DNA of 64,000 nucleotides from Synaphobranchus kaupii (GCA_029718625.1 CM056383.1:71257761-71321760); one strand, 5' to 3'; counted from the stretch's first letter, positions 37,925-52,900 are shown. Notes: generated by a model from the letters alone, not told the origin. Made by a program: numbers and translations.

Positions 37925-40900
37925 TATGGCATTCCAGGTAAAATAAGCTGTTGCAGGTGATTAAAAGGTTACAATGAGATACAATAGGACAAATACCGCA
38001 AATCTATGTTATGATGTAGTTAAGATGAATAAGAATTTAAGAGCATTTTTTTTAAATGGGGTTTTAAAGTGGATTTAAAAAGCACATATTGTTTGTGCAG
38101 TTCTGGTTTGTGGCCGAATATAACGTTCTGGGGCCTCCGCAGAAAAGGCTTGGTCACATTTCTTTTTATTTTTTATGAATAACCGCTTGGGATAGAAAAC
38201 AAGCCCTTTATTTGCGGAATGAGTCATTCTGAGATGCACTCACAGTCATGGATAAAGTGCTTTAAAATTTAATAATGTAATACAAATGTAAGACTTACTT
38301 TGAATTTAGTTTTATTGATTAATATGTGGGAAAATAATAACATGTTTCTAAACGTGACCTTTTTTTAAACTATAAGTGAAGTGTAGATGTTTACTTTTTG
38401 GCAGTCATGGTTGGGGATTAATAAATGAATAACTGAAACAAAATTGTAAACAATATTTGACAAGCCAGTGCACAGTATAAATTGTGGAATGATTACAGCA
38501 TCTAATGCGGTGTGTATTTGCAAGTCAAATGCAATTTCATATCTAAAAGGGAAATTTCTCTGGAACCTTCTGCCCCACCAATATGGCATCCAAACATTGT
38601 CACCTTTCAACTTTGACCTTCTCAGCCTGCCATCTGTGTTTTACAAATACACCCCTAGCATATTAACAAGCTCTTGGAATGAGACCAGAATGGATCCTGG
38701 CGAAGTGAGGGTCAGCTAGTTTCATGTGGACGTATGAGTTAAAACGGAAACTGAGAATTTGCGCTGGAAAATTAAATATAACATGTGAGTATACCTCCAT
38801 ATTGCTCTGAGTGAACCACGTGAGTGAACGCTACTGAGTCCTTTAACTCAGTTGTACTTCTTTTGGTCTTAGAAGCACACGTTCTTCCACTTGACCATAA
38901 AGCTCAGTTTGGGAAATGCAGCAAGCACTGGTATTGTAGCTCTCTCAGAGGATGAGGTATTTTGGGACATGCGAGATGATTTAACGAATCCCCATTGAGC
39001 TCAACAAGGTTATATGAGTGGCAATCGCAGCTGTTTGATGCTCAGCTTCTTGTGCAGCTCTACAATACAGTCACATGACATTTCCACCCTCGCATTCAAG
39101 CTAAATCCACAAGACCAGCATTGAGCACTGGTGTCAACTTACCCTCCGCCAATATTTTGCCTAGTTGCTGCATTTCTGGACACGCTGTGAATGTAACACA
39201 GTGGCTGCGACTGCAGTGATGTCACCGAGCTCCTGCCTCCGTCTCCCATCGGGCAGCGCTGTCACCCAGCCAGCTCCTAACTCCATCTCCCATCAGGCAG
39301 CGCTGTCACCCAGCTCCTGCCTCCATCTCCCATCGGGCAGCGCTGTCACCCAGCCAGCTCCTAACTCCATCTCCCATCAGGCAGCGCTGTCACCGAGCCA
39401 GCTCCTAACTCCATCTCCCATCGGGCAGTGCTGTCACCCAGCTAGCTCCTAACTCCATCTCCCATCAGGCCGCGCTGTCACCCAGCTCCCGTCTCCATCT
39501 GCCACCAGGGCGGCGCTGTTGCTCTTGTGCCCCTTTCCTGCGCATCACTGCGGGTATAGTAAGATCAAGGTGACATTTTAGTTGCTGTCACCAGCCTGGG
39601 AGGGTTGGGGGGGGGGGGGGCATAGTTAGACTGCATGGTTGTCAAAACCACATAATATTGTGCAGTTCACTTCAGTAGAACACATCACAAATTGCTGTCA
39701 GCTCACATAACCTAGTGTGTACAATAGAGATATTAGGAGCTGCAGTTTATTACTCTAAGATTTGAGAGGGAACTGGTCCATTATTTGCACTGGGAGTATG
39801 TGGTTGGTTATGGGCCCCGGTGTCCTATATTTGTCATCTGTGAATGAAAACCTCACATTGAAAGCACTCATTGCTCCCTGATAGACTGTCCAGTCTCCAC
39901 AACAGGCTAACTAGATAATCTTCTTTTGTGGAATCCCCCCCTGGACACCCACAGGGATGTTTTTAAAGTTAACTTAAATTTAAGTGTTTCTTAACATAGG
40001 ATAAAAATCTATTATTCTTTTTTGTTTTGGAGAATGATAAAAGACGCTGCCACAATACCTTGGGTAGTGTTTTAATTTCCTGCGTAACAATTTCCTGCAG
40101 GTATCCGTAATGAGATATTCTACAACAGAGATTATCATTAGTCATCATAAGTGTTGAATATAATCTAGTAATATGAATGCTTCATTAAAGCAGTTGCAGA
40201 CTGGGGAAGACACTTTTATTATACTAATGTTATGATTCTTAATTCTGGTCTTAATATTAAAGGTGATGCTACTCTGCCACAAGACATGGATGTACAGCAA
40301 TTATTTATAGAATGTATTTCTAAGAGTAATGAGGGGAAAAAACCCAACAGGAAAGAGTATTCTAAAACCACTAAAAATGTTTTTTTTCTTTTTAATTCAA
40401 CCCATATAACATTGACACGTCCATTTAAATGAATTTAAGTGGCTGCAATTATGAAACAAACCATTATGAAACAAAATGTTTTCTTCAGCCAATGTGTAAG
40501 GAAACAGATCTTTAGAAATGTCAGTTAACCACATTTATGAGTAATATTCACTTGCAGTTCACTTGTGATGTTCTGGATGTGGCTTGTGCATGGACACACC
40601 GGTTTATTTACTTGGCATGTGAATGCTTTTTCCTTGGTGCCATACTCCACTCCCCCTGCATACTGTATATCTCTACTCCACTCCCCCTGCATACTGTATA
40701 TCTCTACTCCACTCCCCCTGCATACTGTATATCTCTACTCCACTCCCCCTGCATACTGTATATCTCTACTCCACTCCCCCTGCATACTGTATATCTCTAC
40801 TCCACTCCCCCTGCATACTGTATATCTCTACTCCACTCCCCCTGCATACTGTATATCTCTACTCCACTCCCCCTGCATACTATATATCTCTTCATTGTGT

Positions 40901-43900
40901 ATCTGCATGTGTAGTGGGTGTAGCTTGGCTAGTTAGCTTGCACGCACATTGAGGTGAAGTGAAGTGAAGGCCTCATAGCAGGTCAAAAATTCAAATTCTA
41001 AACAACTTTATTTATCCCCAGGGGCAATTAAGAATTAAGAGTAAACACACCTACTTCTCCTACCTGCGTCATATTAGTAAAAACATAAATACAGACCATG
41101 ACAATATACACACTGTAAAGTGCTGCATCTTCAGTCAGTGATTAAGAGTAATGTACTGTTAGAATTAAGGTTACGGAATGGGGCAGTCACGAGCTCCTGT
41201 CTTGGGAGGGTAGGGCAACCCTCAGGTTCAAAATAACAACTCTGGAACATGGACTGAAGTAAAAAGAGCTGTTCCTGGTTTTATTTAGTGCAGTTATCCA
41301 GCTAACTCAGTAATCCTGCTTATCTTACTCAGTGCAGTTATCCAGCTAACTCAGTAATCCTGCTTCTCTTATTCAGTGCAGTTATCCAGCTAACTCAGTA
41401 ATCCTGCTTCTCTTATTCAGTGCAGCTATCCAGCTAGCTCAGTAATCTTGCTTCTCTTATTCAGTGCAGTTATCCAGCTAAGTCAGTAATCCTGCTTCTC
41501 TTACTCAGTGCAGTTATCCAGCTAACTCAGTAATCCTGCTTCTCTTACTCAGTGCAGTTATCCAGCTAGCTCAGTAATCCTGCTTCTCTTACTCAGTGCA
41601 GTTATCCAGCTAACTCAGTAATCCTGCTTCGTAGTATACCCCCCAGGTGTTTGCACAGGTTGTGTGGTAGCCTGGCTACACGCAATCACAACCCTCACTC
41701 TATGAATGTGTGAAGTCTTGTTGGACACAGCTTTGATCGAGGAAACAGTCAAGGACTAGATCTTCACTAAAGTGTTCATAGTAGGATTAATCACAAAACT
41801 TATATAATATAGTCTAATGGAGTCTGACATACTCCCACATCCACATATTCAGTAGGCTAATTTGTACTTTTTAAAAAATCCATTCACTCCATTACAAAGC
41901 AAATCATGAATAGTCTACTTTATAATTTGCTGTGCTCTAGGTTTTATTTTTTTCATATTTTGTCAAAAATTTGTTGTCAGAAATTATGATTGATATAACC
42001 AGTTATTTTCACATCATTTCACCCAATAATTTAAAATGAAAATTTGTACTTTCCTTGTCATCAGTACCAGCCATTAAAGACTTCACCCTTGAATAAGATA
42101 ATAGTCCCAACCAGCTGTGCCAGGAAATATAAAACCCCCTCTAGGTCTCATAAAGGTCAAACTTTCAAAGGCTTCATTGCCTTTGATTATTGTTAATATG
42201 CCTACGATTCAGCGGTGCTCAGAGCGAATATCTAAAGGGAATTGGTGAGAGCAAACAGGAACGCTGTGCGTCCGCTCGCAGCGAGGGTCGAGTCGGGTCC
42301 CAAAGGTCCTGACAGATCTTCTAGGATTTATACTGAGGCAGAGACGGGAAACGTTATTCCGCTCTGTCGAACTCGCGAGCCGAACTCAGCCGGTAATTCG
42401 CCCCCCGCTGCCGTCGCTGTCTCTTCAGAAACGCATCTTATTAACGCAACGCCTCAATTAGAAGGTACGATGGCCCTCAGCCACGGAGTTTGCAAATCCC
42501 AGCAGTGTTGAATCATGGTTCGGTGTAATGATATACGAATAATATTGACTCGGATAGACAGTCTGATTCATTTTCTTCCATATTATTACAGGTGTTGTAT
42601 TGAAAAAGAGAATAACAAAAAATCAAATGGCATGAATCATCAAAATGACTGTGTGGGCATGACATACTGTATACAGTATATAAATACGTTTATAATCATA
42701 TGGACATGATGGAAAAGGGTATTAATGCATAGGGGTATTAAACTACCTTTTTTTCTTCGTTACAGTCACTTTTAAATGATTTCACAAACCCTTTAGATGT
42801 GACAGTGTCAGACAAATGACAATGACATTATTTTCATAGCCTCCTCGCGAGCCTCACTAGTATTTGACTTAACTGTGTCATGCTGAGGCTGTAATTCTAC
42901 AGGGAGAAGCGCTTTAGCTTGAGAGGATGATTAATAGTCATTATCCCCAAATCAAGGAGAAAAGCGTGCCACAGTAAGTAACGGATCTCCCATAAGTGCC
43001 CCCACTCTGGTGCTTAGTGTCGTGCCCAGAGAGCGGGTCTGTTCAGACTGCATCATTATGGACAGCAAGCTTAAAGACGCTACTCAGCAAGGAGCACACT
43101 CCAGGTACTGAAGCTTTTCAGCCTCGATAACACTCTGGGCTCGGCACAGAAGTTAAACAGTTGAGTCAAGTACTTAAGAGTTCAGTCCCACCACTGAAAT
43201 CTAGAGATGGCCGGTGCCACAGTCATCCATAGGGGCAACAGACTAGGGTTGCTGCAGTCATCCATAGGGGCTACAGCCTAGGGTTACCACAGGCTGAACT
43301 GGATCCATTTCACTCTGCCATGAAAGTGTCCGCTGAAATATTCATTCCCTCTTCCATGAAGTCACTCCCTTGCCTGTTCAATAATGCACTACGGCGTGAG
43401 GCTGTGCTAAATGCTGGGGCCATCGCGCTAGCCGTGGTGACGTCCACGGTCCATCCGTTAGTCCTGTAGGCCATGGGTGCCGAAGACGCATTAATTATGA
43501 ATTAAACATCGTTCAATTGTTTCATTAAATTATTAATTAATTGGAGCGTTAGTTCCGGGAAACCATACATGAGAGGTTTTCTCTTCCACTTCTCTGAGAA
43601 TCTAATTTCAGTGGGACAACCAATGAGGCGAACATGACCACAAAGCCGTGAAACAAACCAGAAAAACAGATGCTTTTGACTCAACGTTGATGACTTTATA
43701 TTTCTGTTAGCGATAATGAAGCTGCCTGGCAGTCTAGCACACCCCCCAGGGACACATACTGGTAAAAACATGGCCATTTAACGTGGTCCGTTTAACGTCG
43801 GTCAGTTCTTCAGTTAAGGGGCTGCAAGTTAGGTCAACGTCAAATGCACTTCCAGCCAAGCCAAGTGTATTAAATGTTACCACTAAAAAAAAAAACGATG

Positions 43901-46900
43901 AAAAGGGTCGATTGGGGGTGTCTCGGTGACGTAGCCTGTAAGAAAAAAAAAAGCCACACAAAAAAAAACTTTAAAAAAAGAAAAGGCTTCATTAGTGTCA
44001 TTCTTTGCTTTTTATTGTTTATGTCGCATCATTGCCTGCTGGAGTGGAAAACATGTTTTTTTTTCTGGACTGTACGTCTTCATGGACATCCCACTGGGCA
44101 CTGTGGCCATTGGCCGAATGTGCTCTAGTTGGCCATCTGCCCCTATAAATCTATTCACATCTCACTACCCCAGGCCCCTCAGCTTAGCGTACCGTATGTG
44201 TGAGAAAGGCCCACTGCGCCGCCTCTTTTATAAGCTCTTATGTAATGTGGTGGGATGGCTCACAGAACGTTTGTCCTCGAACACATCCCTGCCACTTCTC
44301 CAGCTGGTCTCGAACACGCACAGCGACAGCTGCTCACGCCCTTAACCTGTCAAAACAAACCGTTTCGGTCTCCCAGATACATTCCTCATCCTCTCTTGTA
44401 TTCACAGTAAATAAGTACCGGAGTGCTTGTATATTTTCTGCACAGCCGAGGTATCTCATTAAGAGCATTACTCAATATTGGGGGAGCTTGTTGTTCTGAG
44501 GGAATGGAAGCTCAGTGGTCTTCATAAATCAGCTGTGCGAAGCCCATTTACTTGTGTGTTTGTGCATGGTACAGCATGTTAAAAAAAGACTACACTACCC
44601 ATCAAGCTTCAGTCAGACATTAATAATGGATATTAATGCCCATTGTGGGATAAATGCTTCCAGGGGATATCCCCAGCACCCTTTACAACATGGTTTTGAG
44701 AGAAACAGGGGCCTCGTAAAAATGTTCTTGGATTTAAACTTAAACGCATTCTTAAGATAATTTCCCAAGTTGTGCTTACGATAGATTTATAATTTAAAAA
44801 AATAACAGAGACTGAAAGAAGTTGCTTTTGTTGGTTTGAAATGGTGTACCTGCGTCTTACTCACCTCTCAATCTGAACTCCAATAATGCGAGTGCAGCCA
44901 TGATTGAATAATAGCTTCTCATGTAGCACACTATTTATAAGTGTAACATGTCTTATATAAAACACCTGGGATTGATTGTGATTCTTGTCTAAAATTGATC
45001 ATCGATTAAATATTATTCTTAAAGCGTGAACATAGCCCTTAAACGTGCAGTACCTCCACATAACCAGCAGGTAACTAACTTACGTCTAGTATAAACTTTC
45101 CGTAGCGATAAGACTATATCCATGTCAAAGTTGGATTTTATGAACAACTACATTTATCCTACATTCGTATGCATGTTGTACAAACTATTTAGGCATAGCT
45201 CTGGGATTTAAATAATATGATGGTTTTTTTTTTTACTCTTCAGTAAAATCTTCTATTACATGATTTGTATTTGTGAGTGGTAATCGATGTAAATATATGG
45301 TTGAAATACTGTAGTAACAGTTTTTTTCTATTTAATAAGATTTCATAGATTTACATCATTTGTGTTCTATATAAAAAGGGGGAAGGAGAGGAAGAAAGTG
45401 AAATGCTCTGTTGCCCATGCCGTCTCTGGTTATTATGGAGAGAACAGTTATTGTAACTAATTACTACCCTAATATGAAGTATACATTGTGTGCTCATTCA
45501 ATATGAATACACAATGCATATGCATATTCATCAAAGGAAAGAAAAGCGTAATAATAAGCATATGTACTTGGCTTAACAATACTACTTGAACCAAAGTGAT
45601 TGCTGAGTAATTATCTGGCATTTGCAAAGAGGTTACTGTATGTATGTCTGTAGCTATATATATATGTGTATGTATATTGCTTCCAGGGACATACTTTCCA
45701 TTGTTTTCCTCATGTAGGAAAATAAATGATTCAATGCATTAGATCATCACAATAGGTTGCACATCGAGCAAACCCAGAGGAAGCTCTTCCATAAAACAAA
45801 TACATTACGAACGTATGACATAAGAATGGATTTGTAAAATAGAAGTGACCTTTAAATTAATTTAATAAGCACAAGCTGGTGAACAGTGTGAACCTGTTAA
45901 ATGAGAGGCCCTATTATAGGTTATAGGTTGACAGATGCTTACAGATATCAGCTACTGCCATTATGATAGATATAAGATGATCGTGACAAGTCTGTCGCTC
46001 CAGGTCCTAAGTCATCATTTGAAGTAAAATCCCAAGGACTTGAGCACACATATTGTGTGTTTGTGTTGAAGGAAAATGGCTGTTTTGTGTGGACTCACAG
46101 GACAGAGCAAACAAATTAAAGTAGACGAAACTCTCTTTCGCTGCACCAGGGGAAATATCAGTATATGAAGAAAACCTTTTTATGAGATTTGAAAGGACAA
46201 ACTTATTATGTGGAGACACGGTCATTTAGATTTAGAAAAACTAAGGTAACCAAGGACCACTGCCAGGTTCAGTCAATAAGCAATAAGATCACAGGGATGA
46301 TATTGCACTGCTTGGGCATGTATACTCTCAAGGTGGTAGATCTAGGCTGTGTCCTAATCAAAGCCCTACCTACTGTGTCCTGTGCACTAGCATACTGTAT
46401 GCTGCTTACTGCATACTGTTTAGTGACATGCAGTATGCAAAAAACATACTTCATATTATTATCAGCGAAAACCCGCAAATAAGTATATCATCCGGGAATG
46501 TTAAGAACACTCAATTTTCTAAATTGTTGCGTACTTAACAGCTTTTTAAATAAGTATACTCAACTGGCATACTCAATAGTAGGCAAGTGTGCTGATTTGA
46601 ACACGGCCCTATTTTCTCTTTTCTAGTAAATGCAATGTTCCAAGGCTTTCCATCATTTGTTCCCTCATTGTGTTGATGACGTGTAGTAGTCTGATACCCA
46701 CAATACCTTCATTATCTGGCCACAATCCCCAGGTGCATGCTGGGTAAGATCAGATTCTTGATCCCCGTGACTGCGTTTGCATTCTGCTGTCAGACAGCCT
46801 GTGAGATTGTTGCCTTTATTATTTGCTCACTCAAGTTGTACTTAACTTGAGTCAACAAATAAAAGAAAGTGTTCATTTTACTTCTGCAAAATCATTGCCT

Positions 46901-49900
46901 GCTGTGATCAACATGCCAAAGAAAACAAACACTTGCCTAAGATAAGGGGAAATGTTGAATTAATTCAAGCCAGTTTCTGCACAAGCGATACCAGGAAGAC
47001 GGTTTTTGCAGTGGAGAGCCAATCAGAGCGGCCCTCTTTGACACACAGGGTGCATCCCAATGCTCGAAAAATGCACCCTCCTTTCCTCCACTACCACCTC
47101 CTCTCCTCTGTGCCCCGGAAACGGATCTTTGTGTTTTAATCTAATGTTGCTGATTACATCTTAATTACGTATTAATGGTTACATATTAATGAATGTCTCG
47201 ACGCAAACCGCAATGTCAGGTACATTGTATACTGTACATGCAAATACTTGTACTCAAAACATTCAGGCAGTTTTGCATACTTCTGGGTAGGAGAGGAGTG
47301 GTAGTGGGGGAGTGGAGGAAAGGAGGTGGTAGAGGAGTGGTAGTGGGGGAGTGGAGGAAAGGAGGTGGGGTGATTCCAGGTCCAAGCAAAGTTGCGGGTG
47401 GTCTTTCCCAAATGCCCTCTGCAGTCCAGAGTCTAGGCACTGGCTGGGAATCAGTTGAGATTTATCCTTAAATTTAGCTCACGAATAAACTCAAGATGGG
47501 CACCGTCCTCCTAAACAGATCAGCAAATTCATTTTTAGTAATCCCCAAAATAACCAAACGGAGTTTTGTGAAGAAGAGCAGACTCTTGCATGTAAACAGC
47601 AGCAGTCCATCTGGCAGGTCTCTCAGAACCACCCAGAGACACAAACACCCAATTGCACACAGGTGGTGTCCCAGGACACAGGTGGTGTCTGGCCACTCGC
47701 AGCCAAAGGGGGACACAGGGACAGGTCACTTCAGTGACACGCGTTAATAACCAGAATTCGGTGGCTTTTTACAGGTGAGAGAGGTGGCAGATTATTGAAA
47801 TCTCTGTGGAGCCGAGTCGGATATGAAAGAGAGCAGACAGGAAGGGCAAACAAACACACGTCAGGTAGTTGAAAATGACATGAACACACGTCAGGTAGTT
47901 GAAAAGGACATGAACACACGTCAGGTAGTTGAAAAGGACATGAACACACGTCAGGTAGTTGAAAAGGACATGAACACACGTCAGGTAGTTGAAAAGGACA
48001 TGAACACACGTCAGGTAGTTGAAAATGACATGAACACATGTCAGGTAGTTGAAAAGGACATGAACACACGTCAGGTAGTTGAAAATGACATGAACACACG
48101 TCAGGTAGTTGAAAAGGACATGAACACACGTCAGGTAGTTGAAAATGACATGAACACACGTCAGGTAGTTGAAAATGACATGAACACACGTCAGGTAGTT
48201 GAAAAGGACATGAACACACGTCAGGTAGTTGAAAAGGACATGAACACACGTCAGGTAGTTGAAAATGACATGAACACACGTCAGGTAGTTGAAAATGACA
48301 TGAGCACACGTCAGGTAGTTGAAAATGACATGAACACACGTCAGGTAGTTGAAAATGACATGAGCACACGTCAGGTAGTTGAAAATGACATGAACACACG
48401 TCAGGTAGTTGAAAATGACATGAACACACGTCAGGTAGTTGAAAATGACATGAACACACGTCAGGTAGTTGAAAATGACATGAACACACGTCAGGTAGTT
48501 GAAAATGACATGAACACACGTCAGGTAGTTGAAAATGACATGAACACACGTCAGGTAGTTGAAAATGACATGAACACACGTCAGGTAGTTGAAAATGACA
48601 TGAACACACGTCAGGTAGTTGAAAATGACATGAACACACGTCAGGTAGTTGAAAAGGACATGAACACACGTCAGGTAGTTGAAAAGGACATGAACACACG
48701 TCAGGTAGTTGAAAATGACATGAACACACGTCAGGTAGTTGAAAATGACATGAACACACGTCAGGTAGTTGAAAAGGACATGAACACACGTCAGGTAGTT
48801 GAAAAGGACATGAACACACGTCAGGTAGTTGAAAAGGACATGAACACACGTCAGGTAGTTGAAAAGGACATGAACACACGTCAGGTAGTTGAAAAGGACA
48901 TGAACACACGTCAGGTAGTTGAAAAGGACATGAACACACGTCAGGTAGTTGAAAAGGACATGAACACACGTCAGGTAGTTGAAAAGGACATGCAGTATCA
49001 CACAGGTTCATCCCACGGTTGAAGCTTGTGAAAGCAACTTCATTGTGGTGCAGTTAATATGCAACATTAAACGAGCTCCTCTGCAATTAAACGGAATGTT
49101 TTCCATACAGGGGGCTTTGTGTTGAAAACAGGGATGTCGATGGAATATCTGAGCCGTTCGGAACGCCATCAGCCAGTGCCTCCCTCCCGGGAATCTCAGA
49201 GAGGCTCTTCTCTGTTGTGACATGAAGGAGATACATCATCTTCTGTTTCACATCATTATGAGTTAAATATTATTCTCTATCGTCCAGCGGGCATTCGCCA
49301 CACATCCCCAGATACATTTATTAGCAGAGGGATAAGTTATCTTTAGTGGACTATTTTTCTCAGGGGGGAAAAGGGGTAGAGGGAGACATACATAGATCAT
49401 TCGCTGCTCATAACTGAACAAATAAACACATCCTCCCTTTAGTTTTTAGTTTAGATTTGTGCTTTTCTGCAGAAAATCCTCCCGTTCTCTCCCCCTGGGG
49501 GTGAATGTTTGCAGAGGAGAACGGATTGATACTCTACCTGCATATACGTATGTCAAAGGGCATAAACGCAAACTTATTTTTTCACATTTTATCTTATTTT
49601 GGCAGTGAAACCATAAGGGAGGCTTTGGACTGATAAAAATACAAGAGGTTAAAGGATCTTTCATTATCAGGTTGGTGGACAAAGCATTTCAACAACAATA
49701 GCTCTGTTCTTCTGTAGAAGTATGGGGGGGAGATAGAATATTAATACAGCAGACATAAAATATTATCTCCCTTGAAGGAAATGAGATGCCCTCAATGCCT
49801 CATTCATATTTGTCTGTTTTTTTTAAACTTGAATGATATTCAGTCTGTTATGAACCCAGTGTCGATGATTCTTGTGATTGATCACCGACACAGAGGATAT

Positions 49901-52900
49901 TTTTAATAACGCGCTCAGTATTACTTTCAATAATGTTTTCAGTTGAGCGGTGGGCGCGAAGTGATTCGTTATATGGCAGCCAAATACGGTATCAAGGTTC
50001 CGCAGGCTACCACTGCATTAGCCCCTCCCAGCATTCCTCCGGGAGCCAATGGGCAACCACATGTCACGACCACCTCTCTTATGTACATTTGACCCTGTGG
50101 AAGGCGGTTTTGAAAACTATCAAAACATGGGAAAGAGTTTAAATGAATGAGTTATGGCTACACTTCTTGGTGGTTTAACTAACCATATCTGCAGCACCAT
50201 TCTGTTGGGCAGATCTGCCCACCGTTTAGCAACGTTATTCACTGTCGCGTAACACAATGCAAAGAAGCTTCTTCGCTGCGCTGTTGATTTACTGTATGAA
50301 AACGCGCTGATTCTGCATTACGGGAAGACGTGGGGGGAAAAAAGCCTGCGCCAGCATTTCTGCTGTGCCTAATTTGGACTTCATATTCAACAGTGAGCTG
50401 GCAGTGAATGCCTCTCTGCATAGCCTCAGGTGTACCTGAAGATAACGGACGTGCGAGAGAGAGAGAGAAATAGAAGCACATTCAGGTGTAGCCAAGCATG
50501 CCTAATGTAAACATTCAACAGGTGTCCGTGCTAATTGCGACGACGAATGAAAGGTGGAACACACACGAAGAGTAAAGGACTCTCCAGACTGCAATTTGTC
50601 AGTATTCTTTAACACATAACATGTGTGGAAATGATGATTGAACAAATACAAATGCTAGTAAAAATGTGGGCGCACTGAACAACCTGGAGTCTTTCCCAGG
50701 GAGCGGTGGTTAGCGTAGCACGCCCGTTTCTGATGTTTCATACTGTCCTTGGCCAGCTACCCACCCTGTTATTTTTAGAAGCGCTAAGCCTGCTGGTAAT
50801 TCAATCCAGCATCTTCTGGTGGCAAAATGCATTGAAGCATTTCTCAAAAGCACTGATATCAGAAAAGCAATGTCTGTCTGTCTGTGCTATTTTTTGACAG
50901 TGGAGATATCATCAGAGAGTAGAATGGTGGAGTGAGTTCTTGTGAATTACAAGGCATCGGCTCTGTGTTGTACATTAAATGGGGCGAAATGTTCCTGATG
51001 CTTTCAAAAGCAATAAATAAAGCCCTCATTGGCCACTCAACTGAGGAGAATATTGTGAAGACAATAGTGACCAATCAGCATCCGATACCCTGAGTGACGA
51101 CAGGGTGATGAAACTTGACCTCCAATTAATAGCTCCAATTAAGTGATTAAGATCCGAGTTGTTGTCCAGTGGTCTCTATTGCTTTCATACACACACACAC
51201 ACACAATTGCTTTTATTATTATTATTTAGCTAATTTTTCACTCTCCAGTGCCCTAGGAAACCTTGGTGTCAATAGTGCTATAATAGAGACTTATGACCCC
51301 TGAAAATGAAGCCCATAGGGGTCGTAAGTCTCCATAATTGGGTGGTGTGCTTGAAAGGATTGTTACTCAAGTGTCTATTCAAAGTGTTGCTGATTCATTA
51401 ATCGCAACGGCAGTGATCAGAGGGAATTAAGTGTGGGTGCACTTTGTGATAAGATCATTTAAATTTCTCTTTCTGTTGCTAAGTGCTAATGCAATGGCCA
51501 GCCTGGCAACACAACCGTAAGGTCATCCGTATTAAAAATGTTAATTTCATGCAAATATGTACCGTAGAAATGAGAATAGAACTGCAACAGTTTAGATCTC
51601 ATATATTTAGTATAAAGTAAAAAGCACTGTCGAGTAAAAAGCTCCAGAGTGCTATACGTTAGTGGAAGCACGTTAGAAAGAAGAAAAAAAAAAACAGAAA
51701 GGTGTTTCCAGCGGTAAAATTGTGAGAGGAAAGAAGATCCTAAATTAATTTTTGGGTTTGTTTATTTTAATTTTATTTCTGCGGCATAGTATTTCACATT
51801 CCGTTGTTTTAATATTCATAGATTTCCCAAACCGCTAAAGTTTTATCGCCTCTTTTCCTATAAAACTACCACCCAGGCTCTCTTCCTTCCGTGTCCGCAG
51901 CTTATTAACCTGATAGAAACAAATTAGCTGTAATAATTCAGCACAGCTGACCACTGCATTTCCATGATAGCAGTAAATTGGAATAATTGTTGGTTTAGCA
52001 GTATACACCAGACACTATTAATGAAAGCAGCCTTTCTGGGTATTTCTGTTCAAACAAGAAGTCCCTTCACCCCAAATATGAACACCATACCATTTAATTG
52101 TACATTATGATTTTTATATTTTATTTGAAGCTGTTTTATGTTACCTTATAAGAATCAACGTGAGCTTTTTTACCCACCGAAGGTTGCCACAGAAAGACAC
52201 TAAAATGAGTGTGAGCCAATAGGAACAGGGAGGAAATGAAGATGTCTTCCTTATATGGGCACCCAGAACAAAATACGTTCAACATAAATGCCATTTAACT
52301 CTATCTCCACGACATTCACACCTTGTGCCCTTTAAATGTGGAGTCAGGTAATTACATTTCCAGCACAAACTGACTGACTGCTTGGCCTCTCCTGCTGCAT
52401 CATGTAAAGAGGTCAGCATGGGGTCAGGCGGCCCTGTCTCTCTTTGTGTCCATCCGGAATAATGTTACCTGAACTCTAAGGGTCAGCAGGTTAAGGCCAT
52501 TAAAACAGTACCACTAAATGACAGACTACTCTGGAACCTGGCGATCGCAGCTCTCAATAAGATGAGTCACAGGCTATTCCATCGTAGGACTTTTTCTACA
52601 AGACCTCAATGGAACTTTCCAGCAACGTGGGATTCCAGTCCCGCCAAAAGTTTTTGACTCAAGTATCTTTTCTCTCTATACCATCACGTAAAATTGACCG
52701 CCATAATTTACATTGAGGCATTAACAGAGAGTCCTATCCAGAGAACCCTAAACAGCTTACAATTTGCATACAGTCCGTTCAAAAAGCCGGATATATCACT
52801 GAAGCTATTTTTTAGGTTAACCACCTTGCTCAAGGGTACAAGAGACAATGCCCTCTCTGAGAGTCAAACCTGCAACTCCTGAGTCACCCAACCACTGTAC

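Noticed and set aside
40537..40952. Three overlapping open frames of 109-125 codons
   Set aside because: All come from one 31-bp unit read in three phases.
42242..42511. Possible coding exon in the CpG-rich patch
   Set aside because: No recognisable protein, and no paired donor and acceptor framing a conserved segment.
47853..48992. CRISPR-like array
   Set aside because: Units are contiguous with no unique spacers, in a vertebrate genome.
47731..49022. Long open frames of about 400 codons on both strands over the 30-bp array
   Set aside because: The period is a multiple of 3, so frames stay open by construction. The translations are pure repeats of one decapeptide, and there is no splice or promoter context.
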